Shown here in pieces: positions 43,735 through 53,255 of a DNA stretch of 64,000 nucleotides. The notes under the pieces are model-generated. The model made no database searches. It saw only the letters and a program-made list of their open reading frames with translations, and was not told the DNA's origin. Within the stretch, counting starts at the first letter, position 1. Each line of letters starts with the position of its first letter. A program made the translations under genes and the position numbers. Origin of the DNA: PALSA-1003 sp963741315 (GTDB lineage Bacteria > Pseudomonadota > Gammaproteobacteria > Burkholderiales > Casimicrobiaceae); the NCBI GenBank assembly GCA_963741315.1, contig CAVUHK010000008.1:124001-188000 (forward strand). Direction: 5' to 3'.

Positions 43735-45195
43735 CTAGATCAAAACAATGTCGTACTGTTCCTGCGTGTAGATCGACTCGACCTGCAGCGAGATCGGCTT
43801 GCCGATGAAGTCGCCGAGTTGCGCGAGACTTTGCGATTCCTCGTCGAGGAAGTGGTCGATCACCGACTGCGACGCGAGGATGCGAAAGCCGCTGGCGCTG
43901 AATTGCTTGGACTCGCGAACGATCTCGCGCAGGATTTCGTAGCAGATGGTCTGCGCGGTCTTGATTTCGCCGCGACCCGAGCAGGTGACGCAGGCTTCGC
44001 AGAGCACATGCGCGAGGCTCTCGCGCGTGCGCTTGCGGGTCATTTCCACCAATCCGAGCTGCGTGAAACCATTGACCGTCAGGCGGGTGCGGTCGCGTTC
44101 GAGGGTCTTGTTGAGTTCGGCGAGCACCGCGTTGCGGTGGTCGACGTTCTCCATGTCGATGAAGTCGATGATGATGATGCCGCCGAGGTTGCGCAGGCGC
44201 AGCTGCCGCGCGATCACCTGCGCGGCCTCGAGGTTGGTCTTGAAGATGGTTTCGTCGAAGCTTCGTCCGCCGACGAAGCCGCCGGTATTGACGTCGATGG
44301 TGGTCATCGCCTCGGTCTGGTCGATGATCAGGTAGCCGCCCGACTTGAGGTCGACGCGCCGTCCGAGCGCCTTCTGGATCTCGTCCTCGACGCCGTTCAA
44401 GTCGAACAGCGGCCGCTCGCCGACGTAATGCACGATCCGGTCCGAGATGCCCTGCGTGTACTGCGCAGCGAATTCCTGCATCTTCTGGAAGGTCTCGCGC
44501 GAATCGACCTGGATGCGCGAGGTTTCCTCAGTGACCATGTCGCGCAGCACGCGCTGAGCGAGATTCAGGTCCTGGTAGACCAGCGTCGGCGCGGGCACCG
44601 TCCCCGACTTACCGGTGAGGTCCTGCCAGAGCCGGGTCAGGTAGTCGATGTCGTTCTTCATCTCGCGTTCCGAGGCTGTCTCGGCCATGGTGCGGATGAT
44701 GAAGCCGCCGGTGAGTCCTTCCGGCAGCAGCTGCTGCAGCTTGTCGCGCAGGCTCTCGCGTTCGGCTTCGTCTTCGATGCGCTGCGAAATGCCGATATGC
44801 GAATCCTGCGGCAGGTAGACCAGCAACCGTCCGGCGAGGCTCACCTGCGTCGACAGCCTGGCGCCCTTGGTGCCGATCGGATCCTTGATGACCTGCACCA
44901 GCAGTGCCTGGCCTTCGTGGAGGATGCGCTCGATCGGCTTGCTGTCGTGGCCGTGACCGTTCTGGCGGTACTCCCAGATGTCGGCGATGTGCAGGAACGC
45001 GGCGCGCTCGAGCCCGATTTCGACGAACGCCGATTGCATCCCGGGCAGCACGCGCGCGACCTTGCCCAGGTAGATGTTACCGACCAGCCCCCGCGCGCTG
45101 GCACGCTCCATGTGCAGTTCCTGCACGACCGCCTGCTCGAGCATGGCGACGCGCGTTTCCTGCGGCGTGACATTGATCAGGATCTCGTGGCTCAT
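43735..45195 (-). CDS. rng: Ribonuclease G
   Basis: This 486-residue RNase E/G protein has an S1 RNA-binding domain at about 38-125 (GNIYLGKVARVLPGMQSAFVEIG). The DNase-I-like catalytic part has metal Asp residues in TIDVNTGGF and IIIIDFIDM, and the zinc-link Cys pair is in CEACVTCSG. It processes the 5' end of 16S rRNA and decays mRNA. It lacks the long scaffold tail of RNase E, and the length is normal for RNase G. I take the MSHEILINVT methionine as start. It follows maf in the order nadD-rsfS-rlmH-maf-rng that is common in betaproteobacteria. Confidence 0.95.
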   Translation of the reverse strand: MSHEILINVTPQETRVAMLEQAVVQELHMERASARGLVGNIYLGKVARVLPGMQSAFVEIGLERAAFLHIADIWEYRQNGHGHDSKPIERILHEGQALLVQVIKDPIGTKGARLSTQVSLAGRLLVYLPQDSHIGISQRIEDEAERESLRDKLQQLLPEGLTGGFIIRTMAETASEREMKNDIDYLTRLWQDLTGKSGTVPAPTLVYQDLNLAQRVLRDMVTEETSRIQVDSRETFQKMQEFAAQYTQGISDRIVHYVGERPLFDLNGVEDEIQKALGRRVDLKSGGYLIIDQTEAMTTIDVNTGGFVGGRSFDETIFKTNLEAAQVIARQLRLRNLGGIIIIDFIDMENVDHRNAVLAELNKTLERDRTRLTVNGFTQLGLVEMTRKRTRESLAHVLCEACVTCSGRGEIKTAQTICYEILREIVRESKQFSASGFRILASQSVIDHFLDEESQSLAQLGDFIGKPISLQVESIYTQEQYDIVLI

Positions 45196-45240
45196 GGTCC
45201 AACGCAAGTTCCCATTCCACTCGGGACACTCTGGAATTCT

Positions 45241-45876
45241 TCAAAGCACATGGTAGCCGATCTTGCCCAGTAGCTCGGTGGTTTCGTAGAGCGGCAATCC
45301 CATGACCCCGGAGTAGCTGCCTTCGAGGTGACTGATGAACGCGGCGGCGCGTCCCTGCACCGCGTAGGCACCGGCCTTGTCGAAGCACTCGCCGGTGGCG
45401 ACGTAGCGCTCGATTTCGTCTTCGGGCAACACGCGCATGGTCACGCGCGAAGTCGATACCGCGCGCACGAGTTGCGCATCCCAGCGCACCGCCACCGCGG
45501 TCAGCACCTCGTGCGTGCGACCGGACAGCCGGCGCAACATGTCGGTCGCGCTCGCAGCGTCCACCGGCTTGCCGAACACCACGCCATCGACGACGACCTC
45601 GGTATCCGCGGCGAGCACCGGCCGGGGCGGCAAGTGGCGGCGCATCATCTGATGCCAGCCGACCGAGGCCTTGGTGCGCGCGATCCGCTTGACGTACTCG
45701 ATCGGGGATTCGGCCGGGTGCGCAACTTCGACGACGTCGGGCCGCCGTCCCGATGACTCGCGCACCAGCAATGCCTCGAATTCGATGCCGAGCTGGCGCA
45801 GGAGCTCCTGCCGGCGCGGGCTTTTCGAGGCTAGGTAGACCGAGGCGACCTCGGTGATGACGAAGGTGGAGTTCAT
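45241..45876 (-). CDS. maf: Maf-like nucleoside triphosphate pyrophosphatase
   Basis: This 211-residue protein has the Maf signature LASKSPRRQELLRQLG near the N-terminus, the acidic AADTEVVVDG loop and the GSYSGVMGLPLYE end. The YhdE-like class hydrolyses dTTP, UTP and modified pyrimidine triphosphates to monophosphates, which removes damaged nucleotides. The ATG overlaps the rlmH stop by four bases. The loop around WHQMMRRHLPPRPVL is a short insertion relative to common members. Confidence 0.93.
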   Translation of the reverse strand: MNSTFVITEVASVYLASKSPRRQELLRQLGIEFEALLVRESSGRRPDVVEVAHPAESPIEYVKRIARTKASVGWHQMMRRHLPPRPVLAADTEVVVDGVVFGKPVDAASATDMLRRLSGRTHEVLTAVAVRWDAQLVRAVSTSRVTMRVLPEDEIERYVATGECFDKAGAYAVQGRAAAFISHLEGSYSGVMGLPLYETTELLGKIGYHVL

Positions 45877-46340
45877 TCGCGGTGGTAGGGGTGGCCCTGC
45901 AGCACGCTCACTGCGCGGTAGAGCTGCTCGGCAAGAACGACCCGCGCGAGTCCATGCGGCAAGGTCATTGCCGACAGCGCCACGACGGCCGCGGCGCCGC
46001 GCTTGATCGCGGGCGCGAGCCCGTCGGCGCTGCCGATCACGAACGCGATCTGCAGCGCCTCGTCGCGCCAGCGCCGCAGCTCGGTCGCAAGTTGCGCGGT
46101 CGTCCACGCCGCGCCGTGCTCGTCGAGCGCGACAACCTGGCAGCCGCCCGTCGCGGCAGCGATGCGCGCGCCCTCGGCAGTCAGCAGCTGGGCGACGCTC
46201 TTGCCCTGGTTGCGCGCCTCGGGCTTGAGCTCGACCAACTCGAGCGCGAAATCACGCGGCAGGCGGCGCGCGTAGTCGGCGTACGCGGCGTCGACCCACC
46301 CCGGCAGCTTCTGAGCGAGCGCGACAATACGCAGTTTCAT
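45873..46340 (-). CDS. rlmH: 23S rRNA pseudouridine-1915 N3-methyltransferase
   Basis: This 155-residue SPOUT methyltransferase has N-terminal strand MKLRIVALAQKLP and the knot region VVALDEHGAAWTTAQLA. The SAM-binding turn is IGSADGL (usually IGGxxGL, so the second Gly is Ser here), and the C-terminal VLAEQLYRAVSVLQGHPYHRE is typical. It modifies the 70S ribosome at the decoding side. It lies between rsfS and maf, overlapping maf by four bases. Confidence 0.95.
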   Translation of the reverse strand: MKLRIVALAQKLPGWVDAAYADYARRLPRDFALELVELKPEARNQGKSVAQLLTAEGARIAAATGGCQVVALDEHGAAWTTAQLATELRRWRDEALQIAFVIGSADGLAPAIKRGAAAVVALSAMTLPHGLARVVLAEQLYRAVSVLQGHPYHRE

Positions 46341-46400
46341 GGCGGGCAGCTTCCATGGTGCGCCGGCGGTGCCTCGGCCGGGTGGCGCAACGCGAGCTCG

Positions 46401-46760
46401 CTACGTCGTGGCCGCGACCTTCGGGCGACGCGTGGGCGCCGGCGGCGTCCAGAGTTCTTCGAGGTTGTAGTGCCGGCGCACCGCCGGCTGCATGACGTGC
46501 ACGACGATGTCGCCACAGTCGACCAGCACCCACTCTCCGGATTCCTCGCCCTCGACGCCGATGATCGGCGCACCGGCATCCTTGAGCTTGTCACGCACGT
46601 GCTGCGCGAGCGCATTCACTTGCCGGTTGGATTCGGCGGTGGCGATGATCAGCGTGTCGTAAAGGCTGGTGAGTTTGCGAACGTCGAGAACAGTGATGTC
46701 GCGGGCCTTGATGTCTTCGAGGGCGGTGACGGCAATTTTTTGCAGGCGATTAAGGCGCAT
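46401..46760 (-). CDS. rsfS: Ribosomal silencing factor RsfS
   Basis: This 119-residue protein of the RsfS/Iojap family opens LQKIAVTALEDIKARDITVLD and has TSLYDTLIIATAESNRQVNALAQ and EWVLVDCGDIVVHVM in sequence. It binds ribosomal protein L14 and blocks subunit joining in poor nutrient conditions. It overlaps nadD by 11 bases. The short C-terminal extension (PPAPTRRPKVAATT) is poorly conserved. Confidence 0.94.
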   Translation of the reverse strand: MRLNRLQKIAVTALEDIKARDITVLDVRKLTSLYDTLIIATAESNRQVNALAQHVRDKLKDAGAPIIGVEGEESGEWVLVDCGDIVVHVMQPAVRRHYNLEELWTPPAPTRRPKVAATT

Positions 46761-47424
46761 CCGGGGGAGACCGATACAGTTGGTTGCGGTCAATATAAGC
46801 CAGAACCGGCGCCGGAAGCAAACCGGCAATCTCGGCACGTCCTGCCGGTCCGCGCGCGAGCGCAGCACGTATGAAGGTTGCCGAAATGGGCTGCGGCGCC
46901 ACGGTCAGGCGCAGGATGGTGCCGGCGAGTCCGCGCGACAGGCGCGACGGATCGGTGGTGAGCCGGCGCTCCCATTGTTCGCGCAGCGCGGGCGGCAGCT
47001 TGTCCGCGTCGAAGGCATCGCCAGGGCGTTCGACCACGACCAGGTGGGCGAGCGTGAACAACTGTTCCCAGTGGTACCAGGTGGCGAGCGAGTGCAATGC
47101 ATCGCTGCCCAGAAGCAGCGCCAGCGGCCGCGTCTTATCCTGCGCATGCAGTTCCTCCAGTGTCACTACCGTGTAACTGGGTCCGGGGCGGCGCACTTCG
47201 CGCCCGTCGGCGACGAGCCCCGGAAATTCCGCGCAGCCCAGTGTCGTCATCGCCAGCCTGTCTTCGCTGGATGCGAAGGGCGCGGCGCGATGCGGCGGAA
47301 CTCCCGACGGCACCAGGTGGATTTGCGTCAATCCGAGCATCGAGCGCACCTCGGCGGCGAAGCGCAGGTGTCCATAGTGGATCGGGTCGAAGGTGCCGCC
47401 GAGGATGCCGAGCGTATGCGTCAT
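46750..47424 (-). CDS. nadD: Nicotinate-nucleotide adenylyltransferase
   Basis: This 224-residue enzyme joins ATP and nicotinate mononucleotide to deamido-NAD. The nucleotidyl-transfer motif GGTFDPIHYGHL lies at about 8-19 and ISATFIR near the end, both intact. A longer frame runs upstream to 47574, but the MTHTLGILGG methionine matches family starts. It begins the nadD-rsfS-rlmH-maf-rng run and is divergent from the Sel1-repeat gene. Confidence 0.95.
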   Translation of the reverse strand: MTHTLGILGGTFDPIHYGHLRFAAEVRSMLGLTQIHLVPSGVPPHRAAPFASSEDRLAMTTLGCAEFPGLVADGREVRRPGPSYTVVTLEELHAQDKTRPLALLLGSDALHSLATWYHWEQLFTLAHLVVVERPGDAFDADKLPPALREQWERRLTTDPSRLSRGLAGTILRLTVAPQPISATFIRAALARGPAGRAEIAGLLPAPVLAYIDRNQLYRSPPDAP

Positions 47425-47590
47425 CGTGCGATGCGGGGGACGCACCGGTAGCGTGCCGGAGTTACCATTGCCAAGATTTTCATGAATGCATTTGCCCCGC
47501 TTTGCGCGAAACGTCACCGAGGCGGAGAATGTACCCTCAACGACATCAACGGTCGAATGCTTCCCCCATTGCATCGGCCCTTATCCTGAA

Positions 47591-48838
47591 ATGACATCTC
47601 GCCAAGGCTCGTTGCTGGTCTTTGCAATCGCTGCGCTCTGCTACGGCTCGGCCATCGCCGGCCTGAACGAAGGCATCGACGCGATCATCAAGGGCGACTA
47701 CGCCACCGCGTTGAAGGAATTGCGCCCGCTCGCCGAGCGCGGCAACGCCGAGGCGCAATACCGCCTCGGGCGCATGTATGAATTCGGCCGGGGCGTTCCG
47801 AAGGACATGACGCAGGCGCTGGCCTGGCTGCGCAAATCGGCGGCGGCAGGCAACGCCAACGCGCAGCAGGAGCTGGGCGTGATGTACTACAACGGCGACG
47901 GCGTGCCGCGCGACGAAGCGCAGGGCGTGGCGTGGTTCCAGAAAGCGGCGACGCAGGGCAACGCCACGGCGCAATACAACCTGGCGCTGATGTACGCCAA
48001 AGGGGCGGGCGTGCCGGCCGACCTGCCGCTGGCGATCAGCTGGTTCCGCAAGGCCGCCGAGCAGGGTTACGTCGACGCGCAGTTCAAGCTGGGCGTGGCC
48101 TACGAAAACGGCGAGGGCGTCGCGCAGGACAACGTGCTCGCGTACGCCAATTTCGCGATCGCCGCGCGCGAGGGCAAGGCTGATGCGCTGGCGCATCGCG
48201 ATGATATCGGCAGCAAACTCAAGCCCGCGCAAATGCGCCAGGCGCAGGCGCTGGCGGCCGACTGGCAGGTGGGCAAGCCGACGCCCGGCAGCAGCGCCGC
48301 GTCGAAGGATCAAATTGTCGCGGCCGCGCCGGCGGCGGCACCCGCGCCGTCGCGGCCAAACAAGTGCGTCGCGTCGGGCAGCATGGAAGGCGAAAAGTTT
48401 AGCGCGAGCAATTGCGCGGTTTCATTGTTTGGCGATAGGCACAGCGTGGCGATCTGGTTCAACGAAGATCCGATTTCGGCCGAGGAGACGCAGAACTTCC
48501 AGATGTCCGCGTACGCCGACGGGGCCAAGGCCGGCAAGCAGCGAACGATGATCGCGGTCATGTTCTGCCCGGGCGGCGGCACGGCGACCGCGTCGCCTGC
48601 TGCGGTAAAGAAAATCGACATGAACACCAACCACGCCAAGTCGCCGCTTGCCGGCCTCCAACGGTCTCTCGAAGCCCCGAAGGACTTCAAGGTCGAGAAA
48701 ATGACCGGCGAGGTCAAGCCGGGAGCGATGCTGACCGGCCGCATCGTCGGCGGAGTGGCGAAGACCGCGTGGACTCTGGACTTCGACGTCAAGCTGCCCG
48801 AAAAGGACGCCGCCGCGGGCTTGAATTGCGACAAGTGA
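47591..48838 (+). CDS. Exported Sel1-repeat protein
   Basis: This 415-residue protein has a signal peptide (GSLLVFAIAALCYGSAIA). Four to five Sel1/TPR-like repeats follow over residues ~30-200 (AQYRLGRMYEFGRGVPKD, AQQELGVMYYNGDGVPRDE, AQYNLALMYAKGAGVPADL, AQFKLGVAYENGEGVAQDN). After a Pro/Ala linker there is a second domain of ~150 residues (residues ~260-415) that I do not recognise, with Cys in ASNCAVSLF and FCPGGGT. Sel1 proteins act as scaffolds for protein complexes. It is probably periplasmic. The ATG at 47591 is chosen because the hydrophobic signal starts there. Confidence 0.8.
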   Translation: MTSRQGSLLVFAIAALCYGSAIAGLNEGIDAIIKGDYATALKELRPLAERGNAEAQYRLGRMYEFGRGVPKDMTQALAWLRKSAAAGNANAQQELGVMYYNGDGVPRDEAQGVAWFQKAATQGNATAQYNLALMYAKGAGVPADLPLAISWFRKAAEQGYVDAQFKLGVAYENGEGVAQDNVLAYANFAIAAREGKADALAHRDDIGSKLKPAQMRQAQALAADWQVGKPTPGSSAASKDQIVAAAPAAAPAPSRPNKCVASGSMEGEKFSASNCAVSLFGDRHSVAIWFNEDPISAEETQNFQMSAYADGAKAGKQRTMIAVMFCPGGGTATASPAAVKKIDMNTNHAKSPLAGLQRSLEAPKDFKVEKMTGEVKPGAMLTGRIVGGVAKTAWTLDFDVKLPEKDAAAGLNCDK

Positions 48839-48892
48839 CCCCCTCCGGTCGCGCGGACGGGCAAGCGTTGTTTGGGACGCAATCGTCGCCTG

Positions 48893-49471
48893 CTAGAAGC
48901 GACTTCCGGGTTCGCTGAGAAACGCGATCTCCGCCGGCGTCGACACCCGGCCCAGGATGGCATTGCGATGCGGATACCGGCCGAAGCGACGAATCACCCG
49001 TGCGTGCATTTCGGCCCAGCGCAGCGGGTCGGAGAGTCCGGTCTCGTCGCGCAGACGCGTGAACAACTCGACGGACCGGGACTGTGCCGCAGGCGATTCC
49101 GCATGCTCGAAGGGCATGTAGAGGAACCAGCGCTCGACGGCGATCAGGTCGCGATCGCGGCCGGCGGCAACTGCCGCCTCGGCGATCGCCAGCGCCATGG
49201 CGTCTCCGGCAAAGGCGGATGGCGTATCGCGATAGATGTTGCGGGTGAACTGGTCGAGCAGCAGCACCTGCGCGAGGGTTCCTCGCGAGGTCGCGGCAAC
49301 GGCTGCGAGCGCGCCGTTCAGTGCCTGGTCTACCCTCGCGCCGAAGCGGTCTGCGATGGTCGCATCGAACGCCGCATCCTTGCGAAACCATACGTCGCGG
49401 GCGGTGCCGTAGACCGGCGTGCCGGGCGCGCCGAACCAGAAATCGAGGATTTCATCTTCCATTGCCGTCAT
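48893..49471 (-). CDS. DUF924 family protein
   Basis: This 192-residue helical protein has the DUF924 pattern: DEILDFWFGAPG at the start, WFRKDAAFDATIADRFG, LAQVLLLDQFTRNIYRDTP, and HARVIRRFGRYPHRNAILGR near the end. It is cytosolic with unknown function; the fold is TPR-like. It is divergent from an MFS gene and converges on the Sel1-repeat gene. Start choice (MTAMEDEIL) leaves three residues of doubt. Confidence 0.88.
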   Translation of the reverse strand: MTAMEDEILDFWFGAPGTPVYGTARDVWFRKDAAFDATIADRFGARVDQALNGALAAVAATSRGTLAQVLLLDQFTRNIYRDTPSAFAGDAMALAIAEAAVAAGRDRDLIAVERWFLYMPFEHAESPAAQSRSVELFTRLRDETGLSDPLRWAEMHARVIRRFGRYPHRNAILGRVSTPAEIAFLSEPGSRF

Positions 49472-49550
49472 CCCTCTGGCGCAATGCGTTTGATATAGTG
49501 CGAATGCCTCGCGCGCGCAAGCCCCGCGCGAAATCCAACCATCGGCTCCC

Positions 49551-50741
49551 GTGCGTACTTCCTACCGCGATATCGCCCTGCTCGCGTGCTGCCAGGCGCT
49601 GCTCCTGGTCAACAACTCCGGGCTGATCACGATGAACGGCCTGGTCGGCTTCGCACTGGTCGACAACAAGACTTTTGCGACGCTGGGGGTCACCAGCTAC
49701 GTGCTCGGCTCCGCGCTGGCGGCCATGCCGGCGGCGCTGTGGATGGCCAGGGTGGGGCGCCGCCGCGGCTTCATGACGGGATCGCTGATCGCGATCGTCG
49801 GCAGTGCCACGTGCGCGCTGGGCATCGCGCTGGCGAATTTTGCGCTGTACTGCTTCGGCACCGCGATCGTGGGCGTCTACACCGCGTTCGGGCTGCAGTA
49901 TCGCTTTGCCGCGGCGGAGGTTGCCGCTCCGGAGTTCAAGGCCAAGGCGATCTCGCTGGTGCTGGCCGGCGGCATCGTCGGCGGGTTCATCGGACCGTCG
50001 GCGAGCGTATGGGCCAAGGATATCCTGCCGATGCCTTTCCTCGGTTCGTTCCTGGTGCTCTCGGCCATCGCCCTCATTGCCATGGCGGTCCAGTCGCAGG
50101 TGCACGTGCCCGCACCGACGGCCAGTGAGAGCACGGGCGGCGGGCGACCGCTGCGCGTCATCGCGCGCCAGCCGGTATTCGTCGTGGCGGCAATGGCCGC
50201 GGCGCTGGGCTACGGGATCATGAATCTCCTGATGACGGCGACGCCGCTGGCGATGGGTTTCTGCGGGCACCCATTTTCCGCCGCCGCGTTTGTCATCGAG
50301 TGGCACGTCGTCGGCATGTATGCGCCCGGCTTCATCACCGGCTCGCTGATCAAGCGCTTCGGCGCACTCAGGGTCATTTTTGCGGGTGCGTTGCTGATGG
50401 CGGCATGTGTCGCGGTGGCGGTTTCCGGGATTGCGATTTGGCAATTCTGGACGGCGCTGGTCGTGGTCGGCGTCGGCTGGAACTTCATGTACACCGGCGG
50501 GACGACGCTGCTCACCGAGACCTACACGCCGGCGGAGAAAGCCAAGACGCAGGGCCTCAACGACGCACTCGTCTTTACCGTCATGGTCATCTCGTCGTTC
50601 TCGTCGGGCGCGCTGGTCAGCGCCGCCGGCTGGGAATGGATGAACCTTGGCGCGCTGCCGTTCATCATCATCGTTGCCGGCGCGACCGTCTGGCTGACGT
50701 GGTTTCGCCATCCGCGGCGCGTCGCGGTCGCCAAGTCCTGA
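49551..50741 (+). CDS. MFS transporter
   Basis: This 396-residue protein has about 12 membrane helices, with the inter-helix loop MARVGRRRGFMTGSLIA and the GLQYRFAAAEVAAPEFKAKA segment. The second half repeats the fold (GYGIMNLLMTATPLAMGFCGH). Substrate is unknown. The GTG start lies 80 bases from the divergent DUF924 start. An acyl-CoA dehydrogenase gene follows after 32 bases with its own strong ribosome binding site, so the two are probably co-transcribed. Confidence 0.88.
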   Translation: MRTSYRDIALLACCQALLLVNNSGLITMNGLVGFALVDNKTFATLGVTSYVLGSALAAMPAALWMARVGRRRGFMTGSLIAIVGSATCALGIALANFALYCFGTAIVGVYTAFGLQYRFAAAEVAAPEFKAKAISLVLAGGIVGGFIGPSASVWAKDILPMPFLGSFLVLSAIALIAMAVQSQVHVPAPTASESTGGGRPLRVIARQPVFVVAAMAAALGYGIMNLLMTATPLAMGFCGHPFSAAAFVIEWHVVGMYAPGFITGSLIKRFGALRVIFAGALLMAACVAVAVSGIAIWQFWTALVVVGVGWNFMYTGGTTLLTETYTPAEKAKTQGLNDALVFTVMVISSFSSGALVSAAGWEWMNLGALPFIIIVAGATVWLTWFRHPRRVAVAKS

Positions 50742-50773
50742 ACGACTACCGCGCGCGTTCAGGAGGACCTCCC

Positions 50774-51949
50774 ATGCAGCCGATACCAGCGACCGACGAC
50801 TATCAGGAACTGCGCGAAGCGGTGCGCGCGCTGTGCCGGAATTTCGATTCCGCTTACTGGCAGAAAGTCGATACCGAGCGCGGATACCCTGAGGCCTTTG
50901 TCGACGAACTGACCCGTGCAGGTTGGCTGGCGGCAATGATTCCGGCCGAATTCGGCGGATCCGGACTCGGGCTCGCCGAAGCGTCGGTGATCATGGAGGA
51001 AATCAACCTCAGTGGCGGCAACGCCGGCGCGTGCCACGGACAGATGTACAACATGGGCACGGTCCTGCGGCATGGCTCGCCCGAGCAGAAGCGAAAATAC
51101 CTGCCGGCGATCGCCAGCGGCGAATTGCGCCTGCAGTCGATGGCGGTGACCGAGCCGACCACCGGCACCGACACGACCCGGCTCAAGACGACGGCGGTGC
51201 GCAAGGGCGATCGCTACGTCATCAACGGCCAGAAGGTATGGACCTCGCGCCTGCAGCACTCGGACCTGATGATCGTGCTGGCGCGCACGACTCCGCTCGC
51301 CGAGGTCAAGCGCAAGGCCGAAGGCATGAGCGTGTTCCTGATCGATTTGCGCACGATCAAGCGCGACGTGCGCGGCGGCATTACGGTCAGGCCGATTCCC
51401 AACATGGTGAATCACGAGACCAACGAGGTATTCTTCGACGAACTCGAGGTTCCCACCGACAACCTGATCGGCGAGGAAGGCCGGGGCTTCCGCTACATCC
51501 TCGACGGGCTCAACGCCGAACGCACGCTCATTGCCGCGGAGTGCATCGGCGACGGGTGGTGGTTCGTCGACAAGGCTCGCCGCTACGCCAGCGAGCGCAT
51601 CGTCTTCGACCGGCCGATCGGAAAGAATCAGGCGGTGCAGTTCCCGATCGCGGAAGCGTACATCGAGCTGGAAGCCGCCAACCTGATGCGGTTCAAGGCC
51701 TGCGGGCTGTTCGACGCCGGCAAGCCCTGCGGCGCGGAGGCCAACATGGCCAAGCTGCTGGCGGCGAAAGCGTCATGGGAAGCAGCCAATGCGTGCCTGC
51801 AGACGCACGGCGGATTCGGCTTCGCCTGCGAGTTCGATGTCGAGCGCAAGTTCCGCGAAACGCGGCTCTATCAGGTCGCGCCGATCTCGACCAACCTGAT
51901 CCTGTCGTACGTGGGCGAGCACGTGCTGGGCATGCCGCGCTCGTTCTAG
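50774..51949 (+). CDS. Acyl-CoA dehydrogenase
   Basis: This 391-residue FAD-dependent enzyme has an N-terminal helical domain, the flavin-binding segment MAVTEPTTGTDTTRLKT, the middle beta domain with INGQKVWTSRLQHSD, and the C-terminal domain (RPIGKNQAVQFPIAEAYIELEAAN; TNLILSYVGEHVLGMPRSF). It oxidises an acyl-CoA to the enoyl-CoA and passes electrons to ETF. The chain length or type cannot be read. A perfect AGGAGG is seven bases before the ATG. It converges on proA. Confidence 0.93.
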   Translation: MQPIPATDDYQELREAVRALCRNFDSAYWQKVDTERGYPEAFVDELTRAGWLAAMIPAEFGGSGLGLAEASVIMEEINLSGGNAGACHGQMYNMGTVLRHGSPEQKRKYLPAIASGELRLQSMAVTEPTTGTDTTRLKTTAVRKGDRYVINGQKVWTSRLQHSDLMIVLARTTPLAEVKRKAEGMSVFLIDLRTIKRDVRGGITVRPIPNMVNHETNEVFFDELEVPTDNLIGEEGRGFRYILDGLNAERTLIAAECIGDGWWFVDKARRYASERIVFDRPIGKNQAVQFPIAEAYIELEAANLMRFKACGLFDAGKPCGAEANMAKLLAAKASWEAANACLQTHGGFGFACEFDVERKFRETRLYQVAPISTNLILSYVGEHVLGMPRSF

Positions 51950-51968
51950 TGGCGCCGGAGCGCGGGAC

Positions 51969-53249
51969 CTAGTTGCGGATCTGCCCGCTGCCGAACACGA
52001 CCCACTTCTGGCTGGTCAGTCCTTCGAGTCCGACCGGTCCGCGCGCGTGCAGCTTGTTGGTCGAGATGCCGATTTCCGCGCCCAGCCCGTATTCGAATCC
52101 GTCGGCGAAGCGCGTCGAGGCGTTGATGAGTACCGAGCTGGAATCGACTTCGCGCAGGAAGCGCATCGCGTTCGAGTAGTCCTCGGTGACGATGGCGTCG
52201 GTGTGCTGCGAGCCGTAGCGAGCGATGTGCTCGATCGCCGCGTCGAGGCTGTCGACCACGCGCACCGCGAGGATCGGCGCAAGATACTCCGTCGCCCAGT
52301 CCTCCTCGGTCGCCGCCTTCATTGCGGAGACCAGTGCACGCGCGGCGGCGTCGCCGCGCAGCTCCACGCCCTTCGCGACATAGATCGCGCACAGTGCAGG
52401 CAACACGCGTGCGGCAATCTTCGCGTGCACCAGCAGTGTTTCCATGGTGTTGCACGGGCTGTAGCGCTGCGTCTTGGCGTTGTCGGCGATGCGCACCGCC
52501 ATGTCGACGTCGGCGGTCTCGTCGATGAACACGTGGCACACGCCGTCCAGGTGCTTGATCACCGGAACCGTCGCCTCGCTCGCGACGCGCTCGATCAGGC
52601 TCTTTCCCCCGCGCGGTACCAGCACGTCGATGTAGCGGTCCATGGTCACCAACAGGCCTACCGCGGCACGATCGGTGGTGGCGACGAGTTGCACAGCGTC
52701 CTCGGGCAGCCCTGCCAGCGCGAGGCCTTCGTGCACGCATGCGGCGATCGCCTGGTTGGAATGCAGCGCTTCCGAGCCGCCGCGCAGGATGCACGCATTG
52801 CCGGATTTCAGGCACAGACCTGCAGCGTCGGCGGTCACGTTCGGGCGCGATTCGTAGATGATGCCCACCACGCCCAGAGGCACGCGCATCTTGCCCACCT
52901 GGATGCCGGTCGGACGATAGGCCAATCCGCTTATTTCGCCGACGGGATCGGGGAAGGCGGCGATTTGCACGAGACCTTCGGCCATTGCCTCGACGACCGC
53001 GGGCGTCAGCGTCAGGCGGTCGACGAACGCCGCATCATGTCCTGCTGCCCTGGCGCCCGCTATGTCCTTGCTGTTTGCCGCGAGCAGTATGGCCTGGTTG
53101 CGCCTTATCGCCGCGGCGATGGCGCTCAACGCGGAATTCTTGGTTTTCGTGTCGGCGCGAGCCAGCGCGCTTGCTGCCGCGCGCGCCTGTTCGCCCACCA
53201 CGCGCATGTACGCAGGAAGGTCGATGCCGGGAATGTTGAGGTTGGTCAC
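51969..53249 (-). CDS. proA: Glutamate-5-semialdehyde dehydrogenase
   Basis: This 426-residue enzyme of proline synthesis reduces glutamyl-5-phosphate. The ALDH-type fold is evident from LGVVGIIYESRPNVTADAA, KSGNACILRGGSEALHSN and the catalytic Cys in QRYSPCNTMETLLVH. It ends GLTSQKWVVFGSGQIRN as usual. The start is a GTG, with a TAGAAT box six bases upstream, so the transcript may be leaderless. It follows rpiA on the same strand after 81 bases. proB is not in the window. Confidence 0.95.
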   Translation of the reverse strand: MTNLNIPGIDLPAYMRVVGEQARAAASALARADTKTKNSALSAIAAAIRRNQAILLAANSKDIAGARAAGHDAAFVDRLTLTPAVVEAMAEGLVQIAAFPDPVGEISGLAYRPTGIQVGKMRVPLGVVGIIYESRPNVTADAAGLCLKSGNACILRGGSEALHSNQAIAACVHEGLALAGLPEDAVQLVATTDRAAVGLLVTMDRYIDVLVPRGGKSLIERVASEATVPVIKHLDGVCHVFIDETADVDMAVRIADNAKTQRYSPCNTMETLLVHAKIAARVLPALCAIYVAKGVELRGDAAARALVSAMKAATEEDWATEYLAPILAVRVVDSLDAAIEHIARYGSQHTDAIVTEDYSNAMRFLREVDSSSVLINASTRFADGFEYGLGAEIGISTNKLHARGPVGLEGLTSQKWVVFGSGQIRN

Positions 53250-53255
53250 CCGCCA

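Noticed and set aside
42820..45273. 817-residue plus-strand open frame opposite rng and the esterase
   Set aside because: It is antisense to clearly recognised genes, with no domains.
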